Shown here: positions 11,620 to 24,322 of the stretch, one piece after another
Layout: each line of letters opens with the position of its first letter
Position numbering within the stretch: the first letter of the stretch is position 1
From: Mycocentrospora acerina
Lineage: Eukaryota; Ascomycota; Dothideomycetes; Pleosporales
Assembly: GCA_022701365.1 (NCBI GenBank)
Contig: JAKUHH010000072.1
Span: forward strand, 62,001-126,000
Length of the DNA stretch: 64,000 bases
Direction: 5' to 3'
Position numbers and translations under genes: made by a program
Notes under the pieces: model-generated
What the model was told of the DNA's origin: nothing
What the model saw: the letters and a program-made list of their open reading frames with translations, nothing else
Databases searched by the model: none

Positions 11620-13545
11620 CGTCTAGACTGTATCTGGTGCTGAAGCAGCTGTGGCGCGGCGAGAGCAAATTCGTCTGGCGACAATCTGAGCGTATTCACG
11701 AATTCCAGGGACTTTTGGTGTTTTGGTGCAGAATGAGATTTTATACCCAGGGTCAAAATGTTAGCTTGGAGTCTAGCAACTAAAGTCTTTTTTACCTTTC
11801 GTTTACTTTCATAATCATCTCCAAGACGAGAAGAGGGTTTCCAACTTCAGAGAAGGGTATGGGTGAAATTCAGATTACATGACAACGTAGATTTAAAAGC
11901 CATCTTCACTCTGCAACCTGTCCAGCCTTGTTTTTACTAACTGTTATGCAGCACAACCTTGCCTTTGAAAGGCTTCTATCATATTTGGGATTCAAAACGT
12001 TGTCTTCAAGCATTTGCACCTGACTAGAAAAGCGCTGGAAGAAGACAGACTCCCCGATGCACCCCGGCGTTGGCCTCATCAAACACCCCTGTTGTTTCCG
12101 CATCTCTTCCTTCGAGATTCTGATCGGAAAGCCACAAAAAATCTCTTCCTACAGCCTCGATTCAAAAAAATCGGTTGGCTTCTACCTTGGTGTGAGAGAC
12201 TTACTTTTGTGTTTGTTACACCCAGAGACAGTGATACGGCCCGCAGTAGGCTATTTCCTTCCAAAAGGTAGGTTGCATTCACCATCTCTATTGGATGTAG
12301 ATTGTGTACAGCCTCTGACGACTTCATAACTGATATCAACGACGCTAGTTTCTTAACTGAAATCCGATTTCCATCTCCATACTTGGTTTCTTCCGCGTGC
12401 GAGACCAAGGCCTGTCTCATGCATGTCAAAGAGTCGGGATGCGAACAAACCACGGAGAAAAATACCGAAATAGCTGCAGGCCACACTACTCCAGACTTTC
12501 ATGAATATCACAAGACATGCATGTTCACACTCCGAGTTTATCCGAGTCAGGGAAAGCCTGGGTAGCCTTGGCTGCAGCCTCAGGGTGGTAAACCAGGGCC
12601 TCTGGCGCGTACGGGAAATCATCGGGGATATAGCCTTTTAAGCCTATTTTGACGCTACTTGTGGCATTATGACATTACCAAAAGCGCAGGCAAAAGTTTT
12701 GGAAAGAACTAAGGAAAGTTATCTCGAGAGTCATTACATATTTATGTATGGACCGTCTATTCCTCTTGTCGACCACTCACACTTGTTGTGCACAAAACTG
12801 CGTATCTCATCAGGTCAGATTCATCCAAGGGGTGCCTCTCACGACATCTCACTTACCAATGTGGGCCCGGAGGATTGTACATGGGAACAAGTTAGAGCCC
12901 CACAAACCCCCCGCATCTAGGTACCCCGCGCTCGTCAACGGCGCTCACGCCGATCGCGCTTCCCTATCCACCACCTCATCCACCATCATAAATAGTCTGA
13001 TGCGCCAAGTTGTGCAATGCAACCCTTCTTACACCAAGAGAATAACCCTACCTATCATCAGCATCATTTTCGGATGCCAAAATGCAGTCAAGCCTTCACC
13101 ATGTCCATCGCCAAGTGAACCTTCCCCGGATTCGTACAGATAGCCCACTCATTGCCTCGAAGGAGAAGCAATGCGAGGATTTGTTGGACGGAATGCAACA
13201 CAAAAATATACCTGCGTGCATCTTCCCCGCGTTGTATGACTGTTACAATCTTGGAAATGGTAATACATCTGTCTCCGATGAACTGTGATAGACATGTACA
13301 CTTTGCTTAGAGGATTGAGGAAGAAAATTATAAATTCAAGGTCATATTCTCAATCTTTCGTCGTGGACGTGTATTTTTTTTACTCGAGGCTCTAGTCGCG
13401 GAGCGCATTTCGATCTTTGTGCTTCACTTCTTTATAAACAGTTTGAATTCAGCGACGCAAAATCTCTCTTGTAACCTGCTCCTCAACCAGCACACCTCCC
13501 TCCTCTATCTCATATCTGCTTGAAGGTCATCCAAAGAACCGTGTG
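11620..13545. other. Long intergenic region upstream of the sugar transporter
   Basis: About 1.9 kb. Several overlapping frames on both strands (11906-12622, 12669-13288) give no recognisable domain, and none forms a consistent multi-exon model. The last several hundred bases are a likely 5' regulatory region for the transporter. Confidence 0.4.
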
Positions 13546-15334
13546 ATGGGGTGTTTTTCGACGCATGCTACAGGCACTCTGGATCCTCCAGAGGTGCGGA
13601 ATTGGAGAATCCATGTCATCGCAGCGATTGCATCGATGTCGGCGCTGGCCAGTAAGTAGTTTTCTATAGAAAGACATTATATGAAACTGACTGTGATGAC
13701 AGTGGGCTATGATACGGCAGTCATCGGTGGCACCATGGCACTCACTTCCTTCAGACGCGATTTTGGGCTTGACAAAGTAGCCCAGAGTCAACGCGACACA
13801 ATACAAGGCAACATTGTTTCTACATTTCAGGTCAGTAAGGTATAGTCTTCACGAAGGAAGCGAACTGACCATCTTCTAGGCGGGCTGTTTCTTCGGTGCT
13901 CTCTTTGCCTTCCCGTTGGCAGAAAAGATCGGCCGCAAAAAGACAATGATCATAGCTTCCTCTATCTTTCTCATCGGCGGCACGCTCATGACTGCTGCTC
14001 ATGGCTCGCTCGACATGATATATGGCGGACGTGCTGTCGCAGGTTTGGGTATTGGTATTTCGTCCATGACGGTCCCTGTCTACATTGCTGAAGTCGCTCC
14101 ACCATCCATCAGAGGCCGTTTGATTGGTATCTTCGAAATTGCATCACAAGGTGGAGGAATGTTGGGATTTTGGATCAATTACGCCTGTGATCGAACTATC
14201 GACGTGGAGAAACAAGCCCAGTGGATCATACCCCTCGCTATCCAGCTCATTCCTGGCGTCTTACTACTCTGTGGTGTTGCATTCTGTCCTGAGTCACCTC
14301 GGTGGTTGGCACGAGGTGACAACTTTGAGGGTGCAGAGAAAGTTTTGACAATAGTAAGATGCCTACCACCGTCACACGCTTATATCCAACATGAGATGAG
14401 CGAGATTCGCGCGCAAGTCGAGGAGCGCAGTACGAACCGTATGAGCAAGAAGCAGCAGTTCATGAAACTGTTCCAGAAAGGAGTTCGCAACCGTATGGCT
14501 ATAGGTCTCGCGTTGATGTTCTTGCAGTCGTTCACAGGTGTAAGTCTCTGTATCTCCAACACAACATCAATTGCTAAAAAAAACATACAGGTCAATATCA
14601 TCACCTATTACGCTCCCCGTATCTTCGAAACTCTCGGTATTTCCGGTACATCACTCAAACTCTTCTCCACAGGCTTCTACGGTATCTCCAAGACACTTGG
14701 TATGATAACATTCACATTCATCGTCGTCGAGCGTGTTGGACGTCGCAAGGGTCTAGTCTGGGGCGCCGCTCTTGGATGCATACCCATGTGGTACATTGGA
14801 GGCTACGTAATGAAGGCCGATCCTGCTGGTGCGGCTCTCCGCGGTGCAGTTAACCGAGATGGCTGGGGTTACCTTGCTATGGTGTGCGTCTACCTCAATG
14901 CTTTCATCATCTGCGCGACATGGCAGGGCATCACGTGGACCTATGCGTCTGAGATATTCCCGCTAGACATTCGTATGCTGTGTGTGTCCCTCACTACCGC
15001 AGACACATGGCTTGGTTCTTTCATCATTGCAAGAAGTACGCCATATATGATTTCAGATCTCGGGTATGGCGCATACTTCTTCTTTGCGTCAATTCTTGTC
15101 GCCATGGGCATCTGGAGTTTTTTCTTCGTGCCAGAGACAAAAGGTGTATCTCTTGAAGAAATGGACGCACTATTCATGCGGCCCATGCACCAAGCTGTGT
15201 GGGCGCAGCTCCGAGGGAAACCGATTCTGGTAGATGAAAGAGAAGCCGCAAGGAATAAAGGGCTTGAGCCTGTTGGGGAAAAGGATACCGGTGTTGAGCG
15301 AGTGGAGACCGTAGAAAGTGATAGAAGAGGTTGA
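13546..15334 (+). CDS. MFS sugar transporter (545 aa)
   Basis: Four exons: 13546-13651, 13703-13830, 13880-14539 and 14591-15334, with introns of 51, 49 and 51 bp. The spliced protein is a 12-TM sugar porter (PF00083 type), likely at the plasma membrane. Signatures in order: ALAMGYDTAVIGGT in TM1, AEKIGRKKTM in the TM2-3 loop, PVYIAEVAPPSIRGR, PESPRWLARG after TM6, SFTGVNIITYYAPRIF in TM7 (created by removing intron 3), ERVGRRKGL, and PETKGVSLEEMD after TM12. Intron 3 is a multiple of three without stops, so an unspliced message would insert 17 residues into TM7. TM7 resembles hexose and quinate carriers, but substrate cannot be fixed. Confidence 0.93.
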
Positions 15335-16867
15335 TAAAGATTGTCGATCGCGGGGTCTCTTCCGTGGTGGTATATGAGGGAAGATCAATCGTGCGACTGT
15401 ATTGAGTGGTGTGACTGGATATGAATTCGGCTCTGGAAGGACGTGGAATCTTGCAAATGGCCTTGATATCAATGAAAGCATTTGCAAGCAATCTACATCG
15501 TTGGCCACAGGATCATCAGGTGTCACGTTTTGTGGGCGATGTATGAGAACAACAATCAAGGAAATAAAACAAGTTAAACCGAAAGTTCCGTAGTGTTCGA
15601 TGATGTGTTCCAATCCATTCTTAAGGTTTAGACGCGCTGTCGTAAAAAACATAAGAAGCTATTTTCACACCAACATTTTTGACCCAAATGAAAGAAACGT
15701 GACTGGACTTGAATAGAGCGAGCAAAACTAAGAGGACTTTCAACAAATTTTCTGTGCTTCCAAATACTATACTGAAATTTGAAGAGAACCCAGACATACC
15801 ATTTGTGATACTTTCTTTGGAAAAAAGAGAAACATAAGATAGGAACATTTCATGACACACTGATTCTTCATATCTTTAGCTTGAAAAATCCTTAGAGGAA
15901 GTTCCAGAAAATGGAGTGGGTCGAGAAGCAATTTGAATACCAGACCCAAAAATCCACATCAACAACCTAGGATTTGTATTTTGCAACATCCCGCAAGTTT
16001 TTCAGAGAGCTACAGACATAGCCTAGAGAGGCTAGGTCTTTCTTGTGAACGAATATATGGCGGAGAATAGAGTATTGTTCTAAACATGTAGCTCGATACC
16101 TCTCGTTTTAGATGGAGTGTCCGTCTCCAGAAGACCCCAAACATGTTATGTTAAACTGACTCGTTTTGGTCGTAAAAAGGGGAAGACCCAAAGATATGTT
16201 CGCATGACGTAGTAGTTTTCTGTACCAAAACGAAAAGATACCTTTACTCCAGCCAACTTTAAAAAGAAGAGAAGGCGTCCACTCGATATCTCTCCATGAC
16301 TTGGTTTTTGCGCAATTTTCCGACATTTCTGTACGTCCGTCTCCCAAGAACACGCAGACATGAAGCGATCGAACCCGAATATTGGACTTTCAGTTTTGAG
16401 ATTGGTCGAAAGAGAATTAAAAAGATATATCATACGGGGACGAGAAATAGGCAACAACGAGATGATGAGCTTTGAAAGTGAAAAAATTGATGAGTTTTTT
16501 GATGGGTGGACTCCATCATGGGACAAAATGGTATTTTTTGGTTTCACAAAAAGAAGAGCAGACAGAATAAGTACCGCTTTATGATAAAGAGCGAGCCAAC
16601 AGGTGGAGAAGGCGTTATATAGTAAGCTCTTGTCGTTAGCACGTTACATCAGCAAAGGACTTTGCAAACACACACCTGCGCTTGAGCAAGACATGCGATC
16701 AAAACATACAACTACAAACGAGAGATGCTCCACAGGCGGCAGATGATAGTAATGACATTCTTACACCAATTACAGCTACGCTGAGCCTTATGCTTCTATC
16801 TAACATCTACCTGACCCCACGCAAACTATGCATAAACAACTACAATCAACCGCCCCCCTCTAGTCTT
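15335..16867. other. Gene-poor stretch between converging genes
   Basis: About 1.5 kb between the 3' ends of the sugar transporter and the P5A ATPase. It contains only short frames (for example 16146-16547 minus, 16360-16584 plus) rich in Lys, Ile, Phe and Ser, without motifs. It may contain a decayed gene, but I cannot demonstrate one. Confidence 0.4.
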
Positions 16868-19800
16868 CTATTGTACCAGCCCCGCCGCACGAGCCTTCTC
16901 CTCGGCAGCCTCATTGTTCTTCCTCTGCGCCTCCTTCTCCTCTTCGACCTTCCTCTTGGCTTCTCTCTCCAATTGATCGGGCCTGCGGAGCGCGATATCC
17001 TTGGGCTTGTTATCGCTGAAGCCCCACTTGAGACCCTTTTCGATAACCCAGCAGGCGCCGAAGTCCAGGGCCATGATAGTGGTGATCATGAACTTAAACT
17101 CGGATGTGAATGGCACCAACTTCAACTTCTCGTTGATTTCGGGAATGAACTCGGTAGCGCAGGAGAACGCGACACCAGAGACGAGAACGAGACCCCAGTA
17201 CATGCCCTTGTTCTCGCGAATGGACTCACGGAAGGGACGACCCTGGTAGTTGATCGCGAAAGTGGAGATCTGCTGGATGAGCTGCAGGAGATAGATTGCA
17301 GAGTTGAGCAGACTGGGCGCAAACTCCTTCTCAAGGTCTGGGTTTGGCTCCTTGGGTTCAGTGCGCTGGACGTACTGCGAAACGTAAATGAGAGTAGCGA
17401 TGTGAACAGCAAACTGGCCGAGAACGGAACCGATGATGTAGATGTTGAAGATGTTGTGTTGTGGGCGCTCTTTGGAAAGGGCTTCGACAGTCTGTCGTGG
17501 CGTTAGTAGATCACAATACTTGAAAAGGGCTATTTCATACCTTCGCGCGGGAGATGGACAAGAAGCAAACACTCATCATCATTCCCGAGATTGTGACTTG
17601 ACCGTCACCGAACTTGATGCCATCGAGATACAACACAGACAAACTGTATGCAGAGATCAAACAGTTGAGCGCAAGAATCTTGTACATCTGAATAGTGGCG
17701 ACGAGCGTGCATCGACCCTGTCGGATGATGTTCGGGATAGCAACGACATTGGCGAGTTTCGAGGTAAAGGGAGCGGCTACAGATGCGTCGCCGAGCTTGA
17801 TCGTAGGAGGTTCATTGTCCAGCTCATCAAGCTCGGATTGCATCATCTTTGCTGTGAGCGAGTCCGCAAGACCAGCGGCTGCCTTTTGCGCGTTGGGCTG
17901 TTGGGCAAGCGCGCCATTGGTTGCAGGAGTAGCACCATTCGCAGGAGCAAGGCCCTTCTTCTGGGCTTGCTGCAACATGGCTTTCTCGTAATGAGGGTTC
18001 GTAGGTCCTTCAGGGTACAGGTGTGCGATGACGAGGGGAACAGGTGGCTGAGGCTGGTTGAATCGCTTCATCAATGAACACTGCTTCTCGTAGACTTCCT
18101 TCATCTTTGTGTTGCGGAAGTGCTCGCCAATCTTGTCAAGGTCGTCGCGTGTACCGTTGAGCAGAGCGACACCAATGTGAGCCTGCTTAAGGGCGCCAAC
18201 ATCGTTTGTACCGTCACCAGCCATGAGCGTTGTGTACCCACAATCCTTAAGACCGAGCAGAATCTCCTCCTTTTGCTTGGGGGAAACACGAGCGTAAACC
18301 CAAGCGTATCGAAGAATTTGCTTCCATCCAGGTTGTCCAGTGAATTTAGCGAGCGCGTAACCAGTGACACACAAATCCTTGTTGTCCAGAATCTCTTTGG
18401 CCAGGGGCTTAGTAGGATCTACAGGGATGCTGACCTTGTCGTCGACACTACGCCAGACGAGTTTCTCACCCGACTCATCGTTCTCAGGTGCGTCGAGGAT
18501 GTAGCAATCACGGTCCACAATTTCGACTTGCTTGGCGACGTGTACAGCGGTCAAAGGATTGTCACCAGTGATCATAACAACGCGATGGCTAGACTCGTTC
18601 AACATGCGGCAAGCTTCAATCGCGTCATCCTTAAGTGGGCATTGAAGGACCAAGAAACCAGCAAATTCCAGTTCAGACTCAACATCCTCGCGCTTAAGAG
18701 CGTTGATGCGGGCCGTTCCCAATTCTCCTTCCGTAGTCAAAAATTTATAGGCGAGGGCGAGCACACGTCCACCGTTTCGGGTAAAATGTTTATAGGTCTC
18801 TTCGTAGTTTGGCGGCGTATTGACCAGCATCTTTCGAATTGTCTCGGGCGCACCCTTGACACCAACGAACGTATTTCTGACTGAGCGGCCAGTCTTGGGA
18901 TTTCCTACAACGACACTGGCTACGGAGCTCTGACGCTTGAGGGTAGACGAGAACTGGAAACGGCGACGGATTTGGACGGCCTGAGCATGAGATTTCAAGG
19001 TAGTTGTAGTTGCCGTGAGAACATCCTTGCCTCCGAGCTTCCAGCCCAAAGACTGGAGGGTAGCCTTCTCCATGGGTTCGCCAACAATCTCTCCCTCGTC
19101 AAGCTTGACAAGCGCATGCGCAGTTGCGAGAACCAAAGTGGTGTGTGTTCCAACATCGGTGACCTTTGTCATTCCCGTGTGGGAGCCCGTTGAGCCAGCG
19201 ACTCCATCGCTACCGAGAGAAAGACCAGCAATACCGTCAACAACCAAGTCCTCTCCGGTCAGAGTACCAGTCTTGTCAAAGCAAGCGACGTCGACACGTC
19301 CGGCGAATGGAATGCGGAAAGGCTCGGTACAGAAGATAGCGTATTTGCTGAGCGCAGCAAGACTGGTGTTGACAGCCAAGCTGAGTTCCATGGGAAGCTC
19401 AGGCGGGACGACGCTGGTGACAATCAAGACACAGTCAAGGAGGAGCTTGTTACGCTGGCGGTCCAGCTTGACGCCCTCCTTCCAGACATACCAGGAGGCA
19501 GCAACGGCGAAGACGGTGAGGAAGAGGATGAAGAGCAGGGCTTCGATATTGTTGGCAGAGACACGTTCGGTAGCGTAGATCATGGTCCTGACCAAACTTC
19601 CCTGGTTGGTCTCGAAACCGGTCTTGACGACGACAGCGATGGCGCCGTTGTCAGGAGGTGGTGTGACGCCAGATGATAGCCTCGTAACGACGCTGCCATC
19701 GTCCTCGGCGTCGTTGCCGTGAGAGACTTGGAGAACCTTGGTTCCACCCCAGAGGAAGGCAAGTTTGTCGGTGCCCTCTGGCTCGAGACGTGCCTCGCCG

Positions 19801-20780
19801 GGGCGCAGTTGTACGGATTCCTTGAGCACCGGTGTGCTCTCTCCCGAAAGCATGGCTTCGTTGACAATGGCAGAGCCCTCGAGGAGGAGCATGTCGCAGG
19901 CCACGCCCGAGTCTTCCTTTGTCCTGCCCACGCTGACGACGTCGCCAGGGAGCAGCTTGTCGCTCAGGACCTCCTGCCACTTCTTCTGCCTGTATACCAG
20001 AATCTCGTAAGGCTTGATGCTCATGCCGCGGAACTCGGTAAGGGTCCTCTGTCGCTGCCAGACGACGGTGCTCTCGAACATGACCAACATGAGCAGCGTG
20101 AACAGCGAGTAGTACCAGTAGTCGTCGAGCATCCACAGGCCCACGCAGAAGATCTGGAAGACGAAGAAGGGTGCGACGGCGTGCTCCTTAAACAGCTCGG
20201 TGAAGGTGGGGACGGGGATGTCGAACGTGTTGTCGCCATAGTGCTGCTGCAGACGCTCAATCTCAGCGGCCGTGGTGAGGCCCTGCGTCTGCTGGAATTC
20301 CTTTAGCTGTGGCTTGACCTCGGTGTCGAGAGCATAGGCGAGAGGGGCGAAGCTGCCCTTTGTGGCGTCGTAGAGGAATCGTCGCTTCTGGAATAGGAAA
20401 GACAGGTTCTGCTTGCCGCCAACATTGTCGCGCACGAGTTTGCAGATTTCGGCAGTGCCCGCGTTGGCGATGGGCTGGACCTTGATGAGTTGGGCGCTGC
20501 GCACGTCCTGGGCCTTGACCGTGGTGAAGGCGCTCTGCAGGTTGATGTTCCATTGCGTGGTGAGCCAGACGAGCGACTGGATGCTGATGATGCTGGCCAT
20601 CCACACAAACGTCCATTCTGACGACTGGATGTACTTCTCATAGCGCTCGGCAGAGAAGTAGACACTGGAGAAGGCGGGCCAGACAATGAGAAACGGCCAG
20701 ATGTACGTGTGCAGCTGCAGTGGCAGCGGGTTGTGCAGACTCGCCTGCGCGATCTGGGGGTTGTCGACGAGCGGCGCCAT
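16868..20780 (-). CDS. spf1: P5A-type ATPase, Spf1 family (1287 aa)
   Basis: Exon 1 is 20780-17541 and exon 2 is 17491-16868 (49-bp intron, GTATGA..GACAG). P5A ATPases of the ER act as transmembrane-helix dislocases that remove mistargeted tail-anchored or mitochondrial proteins; loss disturbs ER and sterol homeostasis. Features: N-terminal P5A helices, actuator-domain SGES (312-315), the P5A-specific TM4 motif PPELPMELSLAV (459-470), phosphorylation site DKTGT (Asp502), MITGDNPLTA and GDGTNDVGALK in the P domain. The four C-terminal TM segments are split over the exon junction (ISRAK | TVEALSKERPQ). The C-terminus is a charged Arg/Lys/Glu coiled tail. The next gene upstream is on the same strand with a gap of 365 bp. 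The length fits the family (about 1215 in yeast). Confidence 0.97.
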
Positions 20781-21145
20781 TGTGTGAGGGTGTCGTGTCC
20801 AGATGGACGTCAGAGGAGTCGACCAAGTGCCACCATCTCATCTTTCCGCCGCCGCGCGCGATCATCGGCATTTTGTCCCTCCGACATCGAACATTCACGA
20901 ACACGACCAATGCGGCCTAACGCACTTTCTAGTGGGCAAACGCCGCCTGGTAGCTGTGCCTTCCTTTGGCCGTGCAAGGAGACTCTTTGATGATTCAATA
21001 GTTGTTTGGATTGTTTCAATTGTTTGGCTGGGTATCTACACGGCCCTTGACCCCAGTTTCGTGCCCCTCCCGCCACCAAGACTAGATCACCTCCCAACGC
21101 CAGTCCCTCCCTCTTGACTCCCTCCCTCTTGACATCTCATCACAC
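20781..21145. promoter_or_regulatory. Promoter region of spf1 / 3' flank of GlnRS
   Basis: A 365-bp gap between two minus-strand genes. It must hold the spf1 promoter and the GlnRS terminator. Pyrimidine-rich runs (on the plus strand around 21065-21130) are visible, but no specific site can be named. Confidence 0.5.
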
Positions 21146-23155
21146 TCATTTGCCCTTGTCCTCCCTCAGACTGACAATCTGGTTGAGCACAATCTTGTCC
21201 TCTGTAGACTCAATGTCCACGCAGAAGTATGCTGTCCTCAGAGCCTGGAATCGCACAAGTGCATCCGACGAACCCTTCAGGTCCAACGATGTCTCCTTGA
21301 TGAGATCCTTGATACCCCTCTCGACCACCGCCTTGTCGTACACAATCTCCGAGTCAGGCCTCAAATCGTCAGCCCAGCCGCCAGTTTTCCAATCCAGCGT
21401 GTTGGGCGATTCGCTCTTGAAGATGGACTGGTAGAGACGCGCGGTAACCGGGACAGCCGTCGCAGCATCAACCCACTGAATGTAGGCCTTTGGCTTCTCT
21501 CCTCCTGGCACCTTGACAGCCTTGATTTCTGTGACGTTGCCGCTTGCATCCTTTGAGAAAGAAGTGGCACGGATCGAGAAAGGAACGTTGTAGAGACCGA
21601 CAGCTTTGTTAGGTGCGAGACGGAAGTAGTCGGCGCTGTCCTCCTCTCGGAAGTCACTACGATCAATGTACAGCTCGCTACCAATCTTGACCTTGCGCTC
21701 GCCAGGGATGGTACCCTTGGGGTCGTAAGGAACGGTAATCTCCTGCTCGTCTTCGCTGGCAAAGTCCTCAATGACCACCTTGATCGGGTCAAGCACAAGC
21801 ATTTGACGTGGCACATTGCGTTCAAGATGCTTGCGGATAGACGACTCGAAGCGCGCAGGCTCGATTTCGGTGTTGGCGTCAGTGACACCTAGCTCGGAGA
21901 TGAAGTTTAGCATAGCCTTGGCTGGGATACCGCGGCGTCGGTAGGCCACGAGAGTGAAGAGACGAGGATCGTCCCATCCTCGTACCGACGGTGGAACCTT
22001 TCTTGTTTCGATGGTGCCATCTGCGTTCTTCTTCTCGATTGTTGCACCCTCTACAAGCATGAGGATGCGACGTTTGGACAAGATAGTACCGCCGACACTC
22101 AGGCGACCGAATCTGTAATGTGTGAGCAAATCGATGTACGACAGTCAAGAAACTACTCACTCTCTCTGCATGGGTCCAACTTCTTCCGACTTGGGTACCT
22201 TCATGTCGAGCTGCTCCAGAAGCCAATCGTACGAGACTCTTGACTGACGGAACTCGACCGTGCACAGTGAGTGCGTAATCCCCTCAAGCGCGTCACAAAT
22301 GCAGTGCGTGAAGTCGTAGGTGGGGTAGATTCTCCACTTGTCGCCTGTCCTGTGGTGATGGTTCTTCTCAACAACGCGGTAGGCGGGCAGATCCCACATT
22401 TGTGGGTTGCCCTCGCTCGGGTCGGTCAGGCTCTGCTTCATGCGCAAGTATGCCTCTCCAGCCTTGTACTTGCCATCGCGCATGGCCCGGAACTCGGTGA
22501 TGGACTCCTCGATGGGTCGTGTGCGGTGCTCGCAGGCATAGCGTTTGCCACGGTTGTCAGGTCCACCGCGCTGGAGATTGACTTCCTCCCCTGTGCGACG
22601 TGTTAGCCACGACTATGCCACTCAAGATCGCTGTGACGTACTAGAGCAGTGACACACGTAGGCGCCATCCTTCTTAATCAACACCTCTGCCAGCTCGTAT
22701 AGCTTGTCGAACTGGTCACTGCTGTACGTGATTGTTGCCGGTTCAAAGCCTAGCCACTTGATTGTGTCCAGAATGCTTGCGAAGTATATCTCCTCCTCCT
22801 TCTCCGGATTTGTGTCGTCGTAACGCAAGTTGCAGGCACCATTGTGGTGTTTCGCAAAGCCAAAATCGACCGCAATCGCCTTGCAGTGCCCGATGTGGAG
22901 GAAGCCATTGGGCTCTGGGGGAAATCGGGTTCGCACCTCTTTGACTGGCTTCTCTTCGTACACGCGTTTCAGCCAGCCCTCAGCAAACACACTAACTGGC
23001 GCTGCCGCGGCTGCTGGCTTGGTGGTTTCTTTGGGGCGGAGCGCATGCTCAGCCTTCTTTGCTTTTGATGCTGCTTTCTTGGCTGCTTTTTCGAGGGCGC
23101 GCTTGGAGGGGCCCTTTTCCTCGGCGGGCGGTGCGGTTTCTGACGGTTCGGCCAT
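21146..23155 (-). CDS. GLN4: Glutaminyl-tRNA synthetase, cytosolic (636 aa)
   Basis: Exons 23155-22642, 22590-22161 and 22112-21146 (introns 51 and 48 bp). It charges tRNA-Gln with glutamine. The class-I HIGH motif reads PPEPNGFLHIGH (HIGH at 87-90). The downstream CNLRYDDTNPEKEEEIYF distinguishes GlnRS from GluRS. The KMSKS equivalent is ILSKRRI, at the start of exon 3. The anticodon-binding beta-barrels follow (YIDRSDFREED, APNKAVGLYNV). The first 55 residues are a Lys/Ala/Glu-rich helix, as in many eukaryotic synthetases, and the long appended N-terminal domain of yeast Gln4 is absent. Start is the ATG at 23155; the upstream reading frame from 23467 is not preceded by convincing coding sequence. 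Confidence 0.95.
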
Positions 23156-24322
23156 CTTGTGGACGTTGTCAGCAGCTCCTCGTTGCAAATTCCAAAAGTC
23201 GGGTAGTTGTAAAAGCTGCGTGTATCGCCTGACCAAACGAAGAGTGGGAAAATTATATGGTGGAGATCCTAAACGCGTCCGTACCTTTACAATATGCGGG
23301 TCGCACTTATCTTGATGCTTTGTTTGGAGCTCGTGTGCAGTCGGCGGGGTCCTAGAGGGGCATTGAGTCAAGCGCGCTAGTGTCTCAACTGCATCGACGC
23401 TCCGATACGACAACACTCTCGTAAGGCATGTACCGCGTCCAACGCAGCAGTGCCATCTACTAGCCAATGATTTGACTTGGATTCCGGGTTGGCTTTATGA
23501 GATGTCGCCATGTTCTGGCTCTAAGCGTGAAGTAGATGGTCACATCGTACTCAACAGACGACGTCATGGCAGCGCGACATCTGATTGTCAAATATGAAAT
23601 CTTATGATGATTTACCTGATTTGGGAGGCTTGAAGTGGTATTCTGCTTTTTTCTGGTTAACAACGTACAGGCGTTCGAAAGAGGGGTTATGGAAGGATGG
23701 ACTCTCGATATCAGAGAGCGTCACACGGCGGTGTAGCAGTACTGCTATTCTCGCTCTGAGTATTCCCTCGTCATACCAATCTTTACATTCTTTCAATAAT
23801 CTCCTTTCAATCTTTTTCGTCTCTTTTATGTTCTTGTAATCCACTGATGTCACAAGTCTCACCATTGTAAGTAATTTTATCACATTTATGTATGCCCAGA
23901 AGTAGATGATAAGACAAGACCTGTGCCAGCATTCGCTGAAATGAATCTCTCGTCAGACTTCATATGTCTTCCTTTTCTGCATCTTCACAGATCGTCTCCA
24001 TACTAACTCCACCATTACAAATGCTGGCCTGACTAAGTCAGCACCTGGTTACATGCACCTGATTACACGTTCCATTTCCGTCACTTCACGATACCAAATG
24101 CGAATGGTAATAGTGTCAATGGTATGCCGTACGCTTAGTTATATGTACGAAGGATTGATTTATATTATTCTTATATTGTGACTTGATTCACTCTTATGAA
24201 ATATTCGCTATTCGTTGCTCTAAAACACGTTACATAACATCGCTCCAGCTGCGCATCTTTTGGCCCAGTATCTATAAGAAGAAAGCTCACACTCGCATAA
24301 GATTAACAGGCACAACCAAAAA
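23156..24322. other. Intergenic
   Basis: About 1.2 kb between the start of GlnRS and an unknown plus-strand gene; both promoters should be here. A 93-codon minus frame at 23602-23883 is Lys/Glu-rich and unrecognised. Sequence from about 24000 to 24250 reads as AT-rich. Confidence 0.4.

Noticed and set aside
12079..12486. 135-codon minus frame upstream of the sugar transporter
   Set aside because: No recognisable motif, and overlapping frames on the other strand are as long.
19015..19578. 187-codon plus frame, and several others between 16.7 and 20.8 kb
   Set aside because: Antisense shadows of the P5A ATPase.
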